Assembly: GCF_001040945.1 (NCBI RefSeq)
Contig: NZ_CP011930.1
Location: forward strand, 1,116,001-1,180,000
From: Herbaspirillum seropedicae
GTDB lineage: Bacteria; Pseudomonadota; Gammaproteobacteria; Burkholderiales; Burkholderiaceae_D
Length of the DNA stretch: 64,000 bases
Direction: 5' to 3'
In this document: positions 1 to 8,543 of the stretch, piece by piece
Numbering within the stretch: the first letter of the stretch is position 1
Layout: every line of letters begins with the position of its first letter
The notes under the pieces: generated by a model
Told to the model about the DNA's origin: nothing
Databases searched by the model: none
The model's input: the letters and a program-made list of their open reading frames with translations, nothing else
Made by a program: the position numbers and the translations under genes

Positions 1-896
1 TCACCGTGGCGGCGCAGACCCATCACTACCTCCTGCTGGCCCTGTTGCATGCCGTCTGCGGCATCACGACCGGGCTGTCCTTGAGCGTCACGCATGGCAC
101 CATCGCCCGTGGCAGCAATCCGCATCGCGGCTTTGCCCTGGTCGGGATCGCGCTGGGCGTCTTCGCCATCCTGTTTCTCGGCAGTGCGCCGCCGCTGGTC
201 GCTCACCTTGGTGGCAGTACGCTGTTCTATCTCTTTGCCGGCGTGATGGCGGTGGGTGCGCTGGCCAGCGCCTTGGCCTTTCCGCGTGCCGAGACCGATG
301 GCCTGCCGCGCGTGTCCACCGTGCGTCCACCGGTGCCGCGTCAGGTCTGGTACGGCATCGCCGGGATCGCCTGCATGGGGCTGGTGCAGTCGATGACCTT
401 CAGCTTCCTCGAACGCGTCGGCAGTGATCGTGGCTTCGGCCTGCAAGCCGTCACCGGCGTGCTCATCGCCCTGGGTTTCGTCAATCTCCTGCCCGCTCCA
501 CTGGCGGCTCTGCTGGAAAAGCGCCTGCCGGCCCGCAACGTGCTCATGGCCGGCCCGCTGGTGCAGGCGCTGCTGGTGCTGGTGATCATGTCCTCGGCGC
601 GCTTCGCACCCTATGCCGCCGCCGCGTCGGTATTTGCCGCGGTGATGATCTTCACGCATACCTTTGCCTTCGGTCTCATGGCCCGGCTCGACCGCAGTGG
701 CCGCGCCATGGCCGCCACGCCCGCCATGCTGATGACCGGCGCGGCCATCGGCCCCATTCTCGGCGGCACGCTGGTACAGGGCTGGGGCTATGGCAGCCTG
801 GGACCAGTGGCGCTGGCGCTGGGCCTGACGGCATCGTTCTGTTTCTCGCGGCTGCCGCGCGCCGCCGCCGTTCAACCTCAGGAGGCCCTGGCATGA
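1..896 (+). CDS. MFS transporter, C-terminal part (5' end outside window)
   Basis: This is the C-terminal part of a major facilitator superfamily permease. The reading frame is open to the left edge of the window, so the GTG at position 6 is probably internal rather than the start. About 296 residues are visible, against roughly 400 for a full 12-helix protein. The visible part shows repeated hydrophobic helices and a late glycine-rich helix (GAAIGPILGGTLVQGWGYG) typical of MFS helix 11. Its stop overlaps the next gene's start in an ATGA junction at 893-896, so it is translationally coupled to the cyclase. Uptake of the compound processed by the downstream enzymes is inferred; the substrate is unknown. 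Confidence 0.8.
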   Translation, partial: TVAAQTHHYLLLALLHAVCGITTGLSLSVTHGTIARGSNPHRGFALVGIALGVFAILFLGSAPPLVAHLGGSTLFYLFAGVMAVGALASALAFPRAETDGLPRVSTVRPPVPRQVWYGIAGIACMGLVQSMTFSFLERVGSDRGFGLQAVTGVLIALGFVNLLPAPLAALLEKRLPARNVLMAGPLVQALLVLVIMSSARFAPYAAAASVFAAVMIFTHTFAFGLMARLDRSGRAMAATPAMLMTGAAIGPILGGTLVQGWGYGSLGPVALALGLTASFCFSRLPRAAAVQPQEALA

Positions 897-1708
897 CCGC
901 ATCCTTGCAAGCACGTCGCCGGCATCGCTTCGTCGACTTGTCCATCTATCTCGAAAACGACGTGCTCTCCGATCCGCCGCCACTGGCGCCCAAGATCACC
1001 TACCAACAGCACGCCGACACCTTGCCCGAATTCATGGCCATGCTGCCCGGCACCCGGCCCGAAGACTATCCCGACGGCGAAGCCGCCGCCGCTGAATGGG
1101 TCACCCTGACCACGCACAACGGCACCCATCTCGATGCGCCCTGGCATTTCCATTCCACCCAGGACGCCAAGAACGGCGGCGCACGCCCCTCCATCACCAT
1201 CGATGAAGTCCCGCTGGAGTGGTGCTTCCAGCCCGGCGTGAAACTGGACTTCCGCCACTTCCCCGATGGCTACGTCGCCACTGCCGCCGACGTGGAAGCC
1301 GAATTGAAGCGCATCGGCCATGTACTGGAGCCACTCGATATCGTCGTGGTCAACACCCGCGCCGGCTCCCGCTATGGTCACCGCGACTATCTCGGCGCCG
1401 GTTGCGGCATGGGTTATGAAGCGACCATGTACCTGCTCGAACGCGGCGTACGCCTGACCGGCACCGACGCCTGGAGCTGGGATGCACCCTTTTCCTATAC
1501 CGCCCAGCGTGTGGCCGAGACCGGCAACAAGGCTCTGATCTGGGAAGGCCACAAGGCCGGCCGCGACATCGGCTACTGCCATCTGGAAAAACTGCACAAC
1601 CTCGAAGCCCTGCCAGCGCATGGCTTCATGATCAGCTGCTTCCCGCACAAGATCCGCGGCGCCAGCGCCGGATGGACGCGCGCCGTGGCGATCTTCGACG
1701 CCGCCTGA
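893..1708 (+). CDS. Cyclase family protein (kynurenine-formamidase-like metal hydrolase)
   Basis: This 271-residue protein belongs to the metal-dependent cyclase/arylformamidase family, whose members hydrolyse amide or lactone bonds in cytosolic catabolic pathways. The family signature HNGTHLDAPWHF lies at residues 75-86, with His75, His79, Asp81 and His85 as the expected metal ligands. The length is normal for the family. The start overlaps the stop of the MFS gene by four bases. A cupin, an FAA hydrolase and a sugar epimerase/dehydrogenase follow in the same direction, which suggests hydrolysis of a ring-cleavage or lactone intermediate. The exact substrate cannot be read from the sequence. 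Confidence 0.85.
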   Translation: MTASLQARRRHRFVDLSIYLENDVLSDPPPLAPKITYQQHADTLPEFMAMLPGTRPEDYPDGEAAAAEWVTLTTHNGTHLDAPWHFHSTQDAKNGGARPSITIDEVPLEWCFQPGVKLDFRHFPDGYVATAADVEAELKRIGHVLEPLDIVVVNTRAGSRYGHRDYLGAGCGMGYEATMYLLERGVRLTGTDAWSWDAPFSYTAQRVAETGNKALIWEGHKAGRDIGYCHLEKLHNLEALPAHGFMISCFPHKIRGASAGWTRAVAIFDAA

Positions 1709-1731
1709 ACCTGCTTGCCACTGGAGTCATC

Positions 1732-2322
1732 ATGAGCTTTCCCCCCATCCATCGCGTGGTCACCGGCCACGACGCCCAAGGCCGTTCCATCGTCAGCAGC
1801 AACGGGCCGCTGCCGACCGTCGTGGAAATCGCTGCTATCCCCGGCACCGTGTTCCACGAAGTCTGGAGTACCTTCAGCACGCCCGGCACGCCAGTGCAAG
1901 TGGACAACGGCGCTGATCCCACCGTGGGAGCGCTGGTGCTGTCTCCGCCAGCCCACGGCACGCGCATGCGCTTCGTCGATATCCCGCCCGATACCGACGA
2001 GTTCCTCGCCCATGGCCATCACAAGATGCAGGATGCCTTTACACAGATCGGCGAAGCCCAGGCCTCCACGGTGCAGGCCGACTCACCGCATCCGCTGATG
2101 CACCGCACCGAGTCGGTGGACTATGGCGTCGTCATCGAAGGCGAGATGACCCTGGTGCTCGACCAGGGCGAAGTCGCGCTCAAGCCGGGCAGCGTGGTGG
2201 TACAGCGCGGCACCAACCACGCCTGGGCCAATCGCTCGGGCCGGCCCTGCCGCATGCTCTTCATCCTGGTCGATGGCCGTTATGAGGCCGACATCGCCGC
2301 CCAACTGCGCAAGGAGGGCTGA
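1732..2322 (+). CDS. Cupin domain protein
   Basis: A small cupin of 196 residues. The conserved barrel covers about residues 124-180, including a G-E-M-x-L stretch followed by a KPGSVVVQRGTNHAWAN region that carries the usual metal-binding His. The reading frame extends upstream to 1672, but the ATG at 1732 is preferred: it has a GGAG ribosome-binding site just upstream and avoids a 36-base overlap with the cyclase gene. Cupins of this type are dioxygenases, isomerases or sensors in aromatic and sugar-acid catabolism. It lies between the cyclase and an FAA hydrolase, so it probably acts in the same pathway. The specific reaction is unknown. Confidence 0.8.
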   Translation: MSFPPIHRVVTGHDAQGRSIVSSNGPLPTVVEIAAIPGTVFHEVWSTFSTPGTPVQVDNGADPTVGALVLSPPAHGTRMRFVDIPPDTDEFLAHGHHKMQDAFTQIGEAQASTVQADSPHPLMHRTESVDYGVVIEGEMTLVLDQGEVALKPGSVVVQRGTNHAWANRSGRPCRMLFILVDGRYEADIAAQLRKEG

Positions 2323-2325
2323 GCC

Positions 2326-3309
2326 ATGAAACTGGCCACGCTCCCCGATGGCAGCCTGGATGGCGCCTTGCTGCTGGTCTCCCGCGACCAGCGCCATGCC
2401 GTGCCGGTGCCGCAGATCGCCGCCAGCCTGCTGGACGCCGTGCAGCGCTGGGACCAGGTACAGCCCTTGCTGCAAGAACGTTACGAAGCCCTCAACCAGG
2501 GCGGTCTCACTGAGGCCATCGCATTCGACCCGCGCCAATGCATCGCCCCGCTGCCGCGCAGCCCGCAATGGCTGGATGCCTCGGCCTTCCTCAATCATGG
2601 GCGGCTGATGGAAGAGGCGTTCAAGACGCCACCGATCCCGCATTTCGACACCGTGCCCGTGATGTACCAGGGCGCCAGCGATGATTTCCTCGGCCCCTAT
2701 CAGGACGTGGCGCTGCCCTCGGAAGAAGATGGCATCGACTTCGAAGGCGAATTCGGTGTGATCGTCGGCCCCGTCCCCATGGGCGTGCAGGCCAGCCAAG
2801 CCTTGCAGGCAGTGCGCCTGCTGGTGCAGATCAATGACTGGAGCCTGCGCGCCCTGGGACCGCATGAGATGAAGACTGGCTTCGGCTTCCTGCAGGCCAA
2901 GCCTTCCACCGCCTTCGCTCCCATGGCCGTCACCCCCGACGAGCTCGGCCCCGCATGGCGCGACGGCCGCGTGCAGATGCGCCTGCAGGTACAGTGGAAC
3001 GGCCAGCCGTTTGGCCATCCGCACGGCGGCGAGATGAATTTTTCCTTTGGCGAACTGATCGCCCACGCCGCCCGCAGTCGCCGGCTCACCGCTGGCACCG
3101 TGATCGGTTCGGGCACGGTGTCGAACCAGTCGCGTGCGGCAGGCTCGGCCTGCATCGCCGAACGCCGCGTCATCGAAAAGATCGACCACGGCGACATCCG
3201 CACCGGCTTCATGCGCTTTGGCGACGAAGTCAGCATGCAGGCCTGCTTTGACGATGGCCGCAGCGGGCCCTTCGGCCTGCTGCAACAACGCGTGGTGCCA
3301 GCACGATGA
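2326..3309 (+). CDS. Fumarylacetoacetate hydrolase family protein
   Basis: A 327-residue FAH-family enzyme. The family cleaves C-C bonds of acylpyruvates or hydrates and decarboxylates related keto acids, using Mg2+ or Mn2+. The metal-binding D-F-E-G-E segment (residues 138-142) within GIDFEGEFGVIVG is intact. The FAH domain is preceded by about 80 N-terminal residues, as in the longer fumarylacetoacetase-like branch. It starts three bases after the cupin stop, and its own stop overlaps the next start (ATGA at 3306-3309). Late cleavage of a diketo acid to pyruvate or fumarate is the expected role in this operon. Confidence 0.85.
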   Translation: MKLATLPDGSLDGALLLVSRDQRHAVPVPQIAASLLDAVQRWDQVQPLLQERYEALNQGGLTEAIAFDPRQCIAPLPRSPQWLDASAFLNHGRLMEEAFKTPPIPHFDTVPVMYQGASDDFLGPYQDVALPSEEDGIDFEGEFGVIVGPVPMGVQASQALQAVRLLVQINDWSLRALGPHEMKTGFGFLQAKPSTAFAPMAVTPDELGPAWRDGRVQMRLQVQWNGQPFGHPHGGEMNFSFGELIAHAARSRRLTAGTVIGSGTVSNQSRAAGSACIAERRVIEKIDHGDIRTGFMRFGDEVSMQACFDDGRSGPFGLLQQRVVPAR

Positions 3310-4268
3310 AGATCCTCGTCACCGGCGCAGGCGGCTTCATCGGCGCCACCCTGGTTGCGCTGCTGCGGCAGCGCGGGCAAGCAGGCGGGCGGCGCATCAG
3401 CAGCCTGGCCGTGCTGGACCGGCAACTGGGCGAGACTGCGCCAGACATGGTGCGCATCGAAGGCAATCTGCAAGATGCGCAGGTGCAAGCACAGATCGTC
3501 GCCTTCGGCGCCGACCTGTGCTTTCATCTGGCCGCGCTGCCCGGCGGCGCCGCCGAGGCCGATCCCGCGCTGAGCCGGCGCGTGAACCTGGACGCCACGT
3601 TGGACCTGTTCGAACTGCTGGCCCGGCGCGACCCGGCCACACCGCCCCCAGTGGTGGTCTACGCCAGCACCATTGCCGTCTATGGCCTGGACCTGCCCGA
3701 TCCGGTGACCCCGGCCACACCGCCCCGCCCGGCATTGATCTATGGCGCGCACAAGCTGGCTTGCGAAATCCTGCTGGCCGACTACACCCGGCGCGGCCTG
3801 CTCGATGGACGTTCCTTGCGCCTGCCCGGCATCGTGGCGCGTCCGCGAGCGGCATCGGGGCTGGTGTCAGCCTTCATGAGCGAGCTGTTGCATGCACTGG
3901 CGGCGGGCGAGCTCTTCACCTGCCCCGTGGGGCCGCAGGCGACGGCCTGGTGGATGTCGGCGCAGCGCTGTGCCGAGAACCTGCTGCACGCAGCCTCGAT
4001 GGACCCGACCCGCGACCCCGAAGGCGCAGCGGCGCGGGTCTGGCCTTTGCCAGTGCTGCGGCTGTCGATCGCGCAAGTGGTCGCCACGCTCTCGGCCTTG
4101 TATGGCGTGGATGGACAGGCGCTGGTGCGCTATGCACCGCAGCCGCAGGTGGAAGCGGTCTTTGGCCGCTATCCCAGGCTGGATGACCGGGCTGCGCGGC
4201 AGCTTGGGCTGCGTGATGATGGGTCGGTGCAGGAGATGGTGGAGCGGGCGCTCATATCCCGGGGTTGA
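3306..4268 (+). CDS. NAD-dependent epimerase/dehydratase, DenD-like
   Basis: An extended short-chain dehydrogenase of 320 residues. The Rossmann motif GxxGxxG is at Gly7-Gly10-Gly13, and the catalytic YxxxK is Tyr146-Lys150. Overall it resembles D-erythronate dehydrogenases (DenD), which oxidise a C4 sugar acid. That assignment is from remembered family resemblance and is not certain; a nucleotide-sugar or other sugar-acid dehydrogenase is possible. The start overlaps the FAH gene stop by four bases, so all five genes from the window edge to here appear to be one mRNA. No classic terminator follows. Confidence 0.75.
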   Translation: MKILVTGAGGFIGATLVALLRQRGQAGGRRISSLAVLDRQLGETAPDMVRIEGNLQDAQVQAQIVAFGADLCFHLAALPGGAAEADPALSRRVNLDATLDLFELLARRDPATPPPVVVYASTIAVYGLDLPDPVTPATPPRPALIYGAHKLACEILLADYTRRGLLDGRSLRLPGIVARPRAASGLVSAFMSELLHALAAGELFTCPVGPQATAWWMSAQRCAENLLHAASMDPTRDPEGAAARVWPLPVLRLSIAQVVATLSALYGVDGQALVRYAPQPQVEAVFGRYPRLDDRAARQLGLRDDGSVQEMVERALISRG

Positions 4269-4670
4269 GCACTGCCGACTAGGCTGTTCAAGATCGCAAC
4301 AATGATCCGAATGAAACGCGGCTTGAATGGACCTCTTACGAGGAACAGAATCAAGATGACCTTAATTGTCACTTAATGGCCGTAACGATCCGCTGACACC
4401 CTTCATGCCAATACGGGGGCGCATAGCCCGCGAAATTGACCTGTCTTCCTTTTTCTTCGAAGGCAGAGAAGCGTGATGCCGATCAAGCAGAGAAGGGCTT
4501 GTAGAAAGGCTTGCGACCGCGTGACAGCGACCTCAAAAAAACTCACTTATCCGGTGACTACAAAATTTGTCGCAGATCATAATCGTTGAACGAAATGCTT
4601 GAAAAGAAATAAGCAACTCGCTAGCATTGATTTGACCTATCGATAACATTCGGGGAGTTATTGTCAGGTT

Positions 4671-4694
4671 GTGAACAAGGGGGGCTTTGTTCAC
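4671..4694. repeat. Inverted repeat, 8-bp arms
   Basis: The arms GTGAACAA (4671-4678) and TTGTTCAC (4687-4694) flank a GGGGGGCT loop. The right part reads GGGGCTTTGTT, loosely like the termini of some IS5-family elements, but no transposase gene is near. It lies directly left of a second, longer inverted repeat. Confidence 0.6.
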
Positions 4695-4695
4695 C

Positions 4696-4760
4696 CACCG
4701 TCTCACTGAATCTGCAACGCTATCTAGCCTACGGCATGATGCGGATTCAGTGAGACGGTG
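4696..4760. repeat. Long inverted repeat, 17-bp perfect arms
   Basis: The arm CACCGTCTCACTGAATC (4696-4712) is exactly complementary to 4744-4760. Pairing can extend to 21 bp with one mismatch, leaving a loop of about 23 nt. No U-tract follows on either strand, so this is not a simple terminator. It could be the fold of a small mobile repeat or a protein-binding palindrome. Confidence 0.75.
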
Positions 4761-5421
4761 TCGTTTTGGAGCTGAGTAAAACTCATCAATCATCTTGGCT
4801 CGGCAGTGTTGCCCAATAAGTGATGGGCGCTAAATTATTATGCTGATGGCAGCGTGTCCATGAAGTGGCTGTTTACTAATTCATGATCCTGAGAGCTAAG
4901 GCAGTTCCTGTGCGGATCTTGAATTGTGGTCATCAACTGCCAGGAAAAAACGGCACAAGCACCAGCAAGGTCAGTAGTCCGGCGGCGTTAAAGGAGGGGG
5001 AATGCGCAACGTCTACACGACTCATACGGGGCCGCTCGCGCGAGGTGAGCATGCTTGCCCTTCAGGCAGAGGGGAATGCCTCCAACACGATCTCGAGCGC
5101 TGGCGCCTGCGCCTTGTGAGTTCCAGTGTGTATCGCCGGTGGGCGACGTACCTGGCAAGCTCGTCGATCACGCAACTGTTTCGGTGGGTGAAGGGGAGAA
5201 TGGCCCTCGTCATTGGAAGTGCTTGCACCACTTCATTCAAGATCGTCTGATTGTCCCATCCCGATTTCGTCGCAAACAGCTTCTCGTGTCAGCTCCGTTT
5301 CATATCGAGAAGACTTGGCGCGGCCTAAGCTATCTAAGCTATTCAGAAAATATTAGTCCGACCGATTGAAGCAAGCTGTTCATGAAGCGAGTTCTAACTA
5401 AATGAGGGATTGGAGCGATGC

Positions 5422-6426
5422 ATGAAGAGGGATCTTGAAGAAAGACATCGTCAATCACAGGCCGAGAAATCCGTAGGCCGTCAGTTTCCCAGGCTGCTCC
5501 GAGCGACCCTGGACTCTCTGGATAGCCAGATTGCATTGATAGACCGTGCCGGGGTGATCCATTACGTCAACAAGACATGGTGTGAATTCGGGATCGAGAA
5601 TGGCATTCCTGCTGGCTACAGCTGGATCGGCGTCAATTATCTCGTCGTCTGCCGTTCGGCAGGCGACCGTGGCGATGGGGATGGTCGAGAAGTCTACGAA
5701 GGTATCCGATCCGTTGTCGAGTCTGGCGCACCATTCTTCCAGTATGAATATCCCTGCCATAGCCCAAATGAGCAGCGCTGGTTCATGATGCGCATAGCTC
5801 CTGTGTTGGGGGCGGAAGATTTCTTCGTCATCTCTCACGTCGTCATCACAGGACGTAAATTGGCTGAACAGCGCGTAGAGCGCCTGAATGAAAAGCTTGC
5901 GCTGCTGGCCGTCACGGATAAATTGACCGGCTTGGCCAACAGGATGAAGCTGGATGAAGTACTTGATAACGAAATAAATCGTGCTGATCGATATGGAAAG
6001 AATTTATCGCTGATACTGCTGGACATTGATCACTTCAAGGAAGTGAATGACAATTTCGGGCATTCGACGGGCGACGCCGTTCTGGTCCGTATCGCGGAGA
6101 TTTTGCGGGCTAACGTGCGATCCTCAGACCTGGCAGGTCGTTGGGGCGGGGAGGAGTTTCTGCTCATCTTGCCGGAATGCGACATGGAGGATGCCGCGCG
6201 CATGGCCGAAAAACTAAGATTGCTGATAGAGAACTATAACTTCGTACCTGTCGGTAGGCGCACATGCAGCTTTGGCGTTGCGGCCTATCAAGCAGGACAT
6301 GACCGTACTACGCTTCTGACCTTGGCTGACCTGGCACTCTATCGGGCAAAAAATACCGGTCGCAATCGCGTTGAAATCGCCGCTAATCTCGAATCAGCAG
6401 TGAGTCACAGAGATTGCAACATCTAG
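5422..6426 (+). CDS. PAS-GGDEF diguanylate cyclase
   Basis: This 334-residue protein has a PAS sensor domain (about residues 30-145) joined by a short coiled helix to a GGDEF domain (about 165-325). The active-site loop reads GGEEF (242-246). The inhibitory RxxD site (RSSD, 233-236) sits the canonical five residues upstream, so it should make cyclic di-GMP with product feedback. No transmembrane helix is seen, so it is probably cytosolic. The frame has an upstream TTG at 5410, but the ATG at 5422 has a GGAG site at the right distance and is chosen. The gene's GC content is lower than that of the sugar operons. The next gene encodes a PEP-CTERM surface protein. Confidence 0.9.
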   Translation: MKRDLEERHRQSQAEKSVGRQFPRLLRATLDSLDSQIALIDRAGVIHYVNKTWCEFGIENGIPAGYSWIGVNYLVVCRSAGDRGDGDGREVYEGIRSVVESGAPFFQYEYPCHSPNEQRWFMMRIAPVLGAEDFFVISHVVITGRKLAEQRVERLNEKLALLAVTDKLTGLANRMKLDEVLDNEINRADRYGKNLSLILLDIDHFKEVNDNFGHSTGDAVLVRIAEILRANVRSSDLAGRWGGEEFLLILPECDMEDAARMAEKLRLLIENYNFVPVGRRTCSFGVAAYQAGHDRTTLLTLADLALYRAKNTGRNRVEIAANLESAVSHRDCNI

Positions 6427-6537
6427 GCATGGCAATCACAAGGCAAATATGCAGGGTGCAGAACTCTACTTAAGGCCTGTTGCTGGCATGCGCATCAAGT
6501 TCTTTTTGATGGCGCTCAGAACGGTGTGTCGAGGTCG

Positions 6538-6566
6538 TTGACAGACAAGATTCAGCGAGAAAAATA
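6538..6566 (+). promoter_or_regulatory. Possible sigma-70 promoter of the PEP-CTERM gene
   Basis: A consensus TTGACA -35 box (6538-6543) is followed after 17 bp by a poor, A-rich -10 (AAAATA). It lies about 90 bp upstream of the PEP-CTERM start codon. The -10 is weak, so this is only a candidate. Confidence 0.35.
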
Positions 6567-6657
6567 AGTCCTTGTTTCTGCGGGCATTGTTGTGCTGGCA
6601 CTCGATTTGCTAAATGGAGTGGGTCATCTTGACTCAACTTCTTTAGGAGATACTCAG

Positions 6658-7338
6658 ATGTCCATCCAACGACTTTCCCTCAATGTCAGCCTGGCCGCTA
6701 TCCTCATGGGCGCCGCCCTTGCGCCGGCGCATGCCGTCGTCATCGATACCACATCACTCTGGGAGGGAACGAACCCCGTCCGCCACTTCGGCGGCAGCAG
6801 TTCCACCGCGACCTACGGTGAAACCTTCTTCGCACCCGGCGGAGCGCTCAAGAACTTCACGTTCTTTATCAATACTTTCGGCAAGAGCATTGCCGCCAGC
6901 GCCCGAATCTATGCATGGAGCGATCAGCCAAACGGTGGATCGGCGGTGGGCAAGGCGCTGTTCGACCGGACCGTCACGCTCAACAGCAACAGCCTGCAGT
7001 CTTTCACCTTCCATACAGGTGGCCTGGCGCTGAGCAAGAATGCGTCCTACGTGGCCCTGCTGACGGTGAAGGACGACGCTCAGCCCAGCGGTTCCTATTG
7101 GGGTATGCTCCCGCGTCGCTCCGGACTGCCTTATGACGGTAAGTTTGTTTTCTATAACAACAATGGAGATTCCTTCCGCCTCACCAACTCGACCTGGGAT
7201 GGCCTCAGTTGGCCCAACTCGCTGGCCTGGAAAGCGACGTTCAACGATGTTCCTGAACCGGCCAGTATGGCCTTGCTGGGGATGGGGCTGTTCGGCTTGA
7301 TGGCAAGCCGGCGCAGGAGCAAGTCTGCGCAGGCTTGA
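6658..7338 (+). CDS. PEP-CTERM sorting domain protein
   Basis: An exported protein of 226 residues. It has a signal peptide of about 26 residues ending in Ala-His-Ala. A beta-rich middle region follows, with no family I recognise. The C-terminal sorting tag is VPEPASMALLGMGLFGLMA followed by a basic tail with RRR. PEP-CTERM proteins are processed by an exosortase and usually reach the cell surface or biofilm matrix; no exosortase gene is in this window. The ATG at 6658 is chosen over an upstream in-frame start because it follows an AGGAGATACTCAG ribosome-binding region and opens directly into the signal peptide. A strong terminator follows. Confidence 0.9.
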   Translation: MSIQRLSLNVSLAAILMGAALAPAHAVVIDTTSLWEGTNPVRHFGGSSSTATYGETFFAPGGALKNFTFFINTFGKSIAASARIYAWSDQPNGGSAVGKALFDRTVTLNSNSLQSFTFHTGGLALSKNASYVALLTVKDDAQPSGSYWGMLPRRSGLPYDGKFVFYNNNGDSFRLTNSTWDGLSWPNSLAWKATFNDVPEPASMALLGMGLFGLMASRRRSKSAQA

Positions 7339-7361
7339 ATAGTGCAGGTGTGAGCAGGGCG

Positions 7362-7396
7362 GAAGTGGCCGGCTGGTCCGGCCACTTCTGTTTTTT
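7362..7396 (+). terminator. Rho-independent terminator after the PEP-CTERM gene
   Basis: The stem GAAGTGGCCGG (7362-7372) pairs with CCGGCCACTTC (7378-7388) around a 5-nt loop, and a T-rich tract ends at 7396. It closes the PEP-CTERM transcription unit before the convergent ABC transporter operon. Confidence 0.9.
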
Positions 7397-7497
7397 ATGC
7401 GCGTGCAGTGCGAGTCTGCAGGGTGTGCTTCGTCAGCGTCTTCCAATTCGCTGCTGAAAGGCGGATCGACTTATGGGCGGTCTTGCAGCGTCAGATC

Positions 7498-8541
7498 CTA
7501 CTTCTCCCTGCGCAAGGCAAACACCGCCCCCGCCAGCACAATGAATCCTCCGATGATGGCCTTCTGCCAGGTACTGGGCACCCCCGCCAGGATCAGCACG
7601 TTATTGATCAGCGTCACCAGCAACACGCCCAGGAGCGTCCCCATCACGCTGCCATGCCCGCCGGTAATGCGCGCTCCACCCAGCACGACGGCGGCGATCA
7701 CGTCCAGTTCGCTGCCGACCAGGTCGAAGGGATTGGCCAGGCGCGTGCTGGACACATGCACGATCCCCGCCAGTCCCGACAGGAAGCCCGCATAGCCAAA
7801 CACGAACAGATGCACCGAGCGCAGCTTGTAGCCCAGGCGCTCGGCAATGGCCAGGCTGCCGCCGACGGCGTAGACGGCGCGGCCCATGAGGGTGCGGTTG
7901 AGCAGCCACCAGGTCAGCACACTGGCCAGCACCAATACCAGCACGGTGGCCGGCAGCACGGCATGCAGTCCGTTGGCGGTGTCATGGCGAGCCAGCGTCA
8001 GCTTGCCGAAGCTGTCCATGGCATGGGGGATATTCATGAAGAAGACCGTGCCCACGAAGGTCAGCAGGATGCCGCGATAGAGATACTGCGTGCCGATGGT
8101 GACGATCAGCGAAGGCGCCTTGAGCCAGTCCACCAGCAAGCCATTGAGCACACCGAGCCCGGCGCCGCCGACCGCGCCGGCCAGCAGGATGACGGCGATG
8201 TGCGTCTCAGGGAACCAGGTCATCACCACCTTGGTGATGGAATACATGGTCAGCGCGGCAATGGCGGCGAAGGAGACATCGATGCCGCCGGCGGCCAGCA
8301 CGATCATCACGCCCAGGGCGAACAGGCCCAGCGTGGTGCAGGCGCGGACGATGTCGAACAGCACCGCCAGCTGGAAGAAGGCGGGGTTGATCAAGGCCAC
8401 CGTCAGCACCACCAGCACGATGAGCAGCAGGGTGAAGGCGGAGGGATTCTTCTTGAGCAGGGCGGCCAGGCTGGGGCGGCGCTGGACAGGTGCGTCGGTG
8501 CTCGCGTCGGCGGCCTGACGGGTGAGGGTGCTTGCGTCCAT
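7498..8541 (-). CDS. CUT2 sugar ABC transporter permease (system 1, first)
   Basis: A 347-residue inner-membrane permease of the ribose/AI-2 (BPD_transp_2) family with about ten predicted helices. The hallmark segment reads AAGGIDVSFAAIAAL where most relatives have GGIDLSVG. The conserved C-terminal [21 protein letters not shown] region is present. It is the last gene of a minus-strand operon: FucU, ribokinase, permease 2, binding protein, ATPase, permease 1. It starts two bases after the ATPase stop. With two different permeases, the channel is probably a heterodimer, as in the Lsr and Rha systems. The neighbours suggest a pentose or deoxypentose substrate. Confidence 0.88.
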   Translation of the reverse strand: MDASTLTRQAADASTDAPVQRRPSLAALLKKNPSAFTLLLIVLVVLTVALINPAFFQLAVLFDIVRACTTLGLFALGVMIVLAAGGIDVSFAAIAALTMYSITKVVMTWFPETHIAVILLAGAVGGAGLGVLNGLLVDWLKAPSLIVTIGTQYLYRGILLTFVGTVFFMNIPHAMDSFGKLTLARHDTANGLHAVLPATVLVLVLASVLTWWLLNRTLMGRAVYAVGGSLAIAERLGYKLRSVHLFVFGYAGFLSGLAGIVHVSSTRLANPFDLVGSELDVIAAVVLGGARITGGHGSVMGTLLGVLLVTLINNVLILAGVPSTWQKAIIGGFIVLAGAVFALRREK

Positions 8542-8543
8542 GA

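Larger units (their letters stand above)
4269..5421. other. Lower-GC intergenic region without a recognisable gene
   Basis: About 1.15 kb separates the epimerase from the diguanylate cyclase. By eye the base composition is close to half GC, clearly lower than the flanking operons. The short open frames in it overlap each other, have no recognisable family and change strand. One of them (ATG at 5002) follows an AAGGAGGGGG sequence that looks like a ribosome-binding site, but its product resembles nothing I know. Two strong inverted repeats lie at 4671-4760. A decayed mobile element or an acquired fragment is the best guess. Confidence 0.5.

Noticed and set aside
2326..3309. Using the FAH-family enzyme as the missing last step of the L-fucose route
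   Set aside because: It is about 40 kb away in a separate tight operon and belongs to the longer fumarylacetoacetase-like branch.
5002..5250. Small open frame with a strong-looking AAGGAGGGGG ribosome-binding sequence
   Set aside because: The 82-residue product has no recognisable family, overlaps other frames on both strands, and lies in a region that looks decayed. It is noted as a lead only.
4883..5369. Overlapping short frames that could be fragments of one old gene
   Set aside because: No frame gives a recognisable motif and I could not join them by a plausible frameshift.
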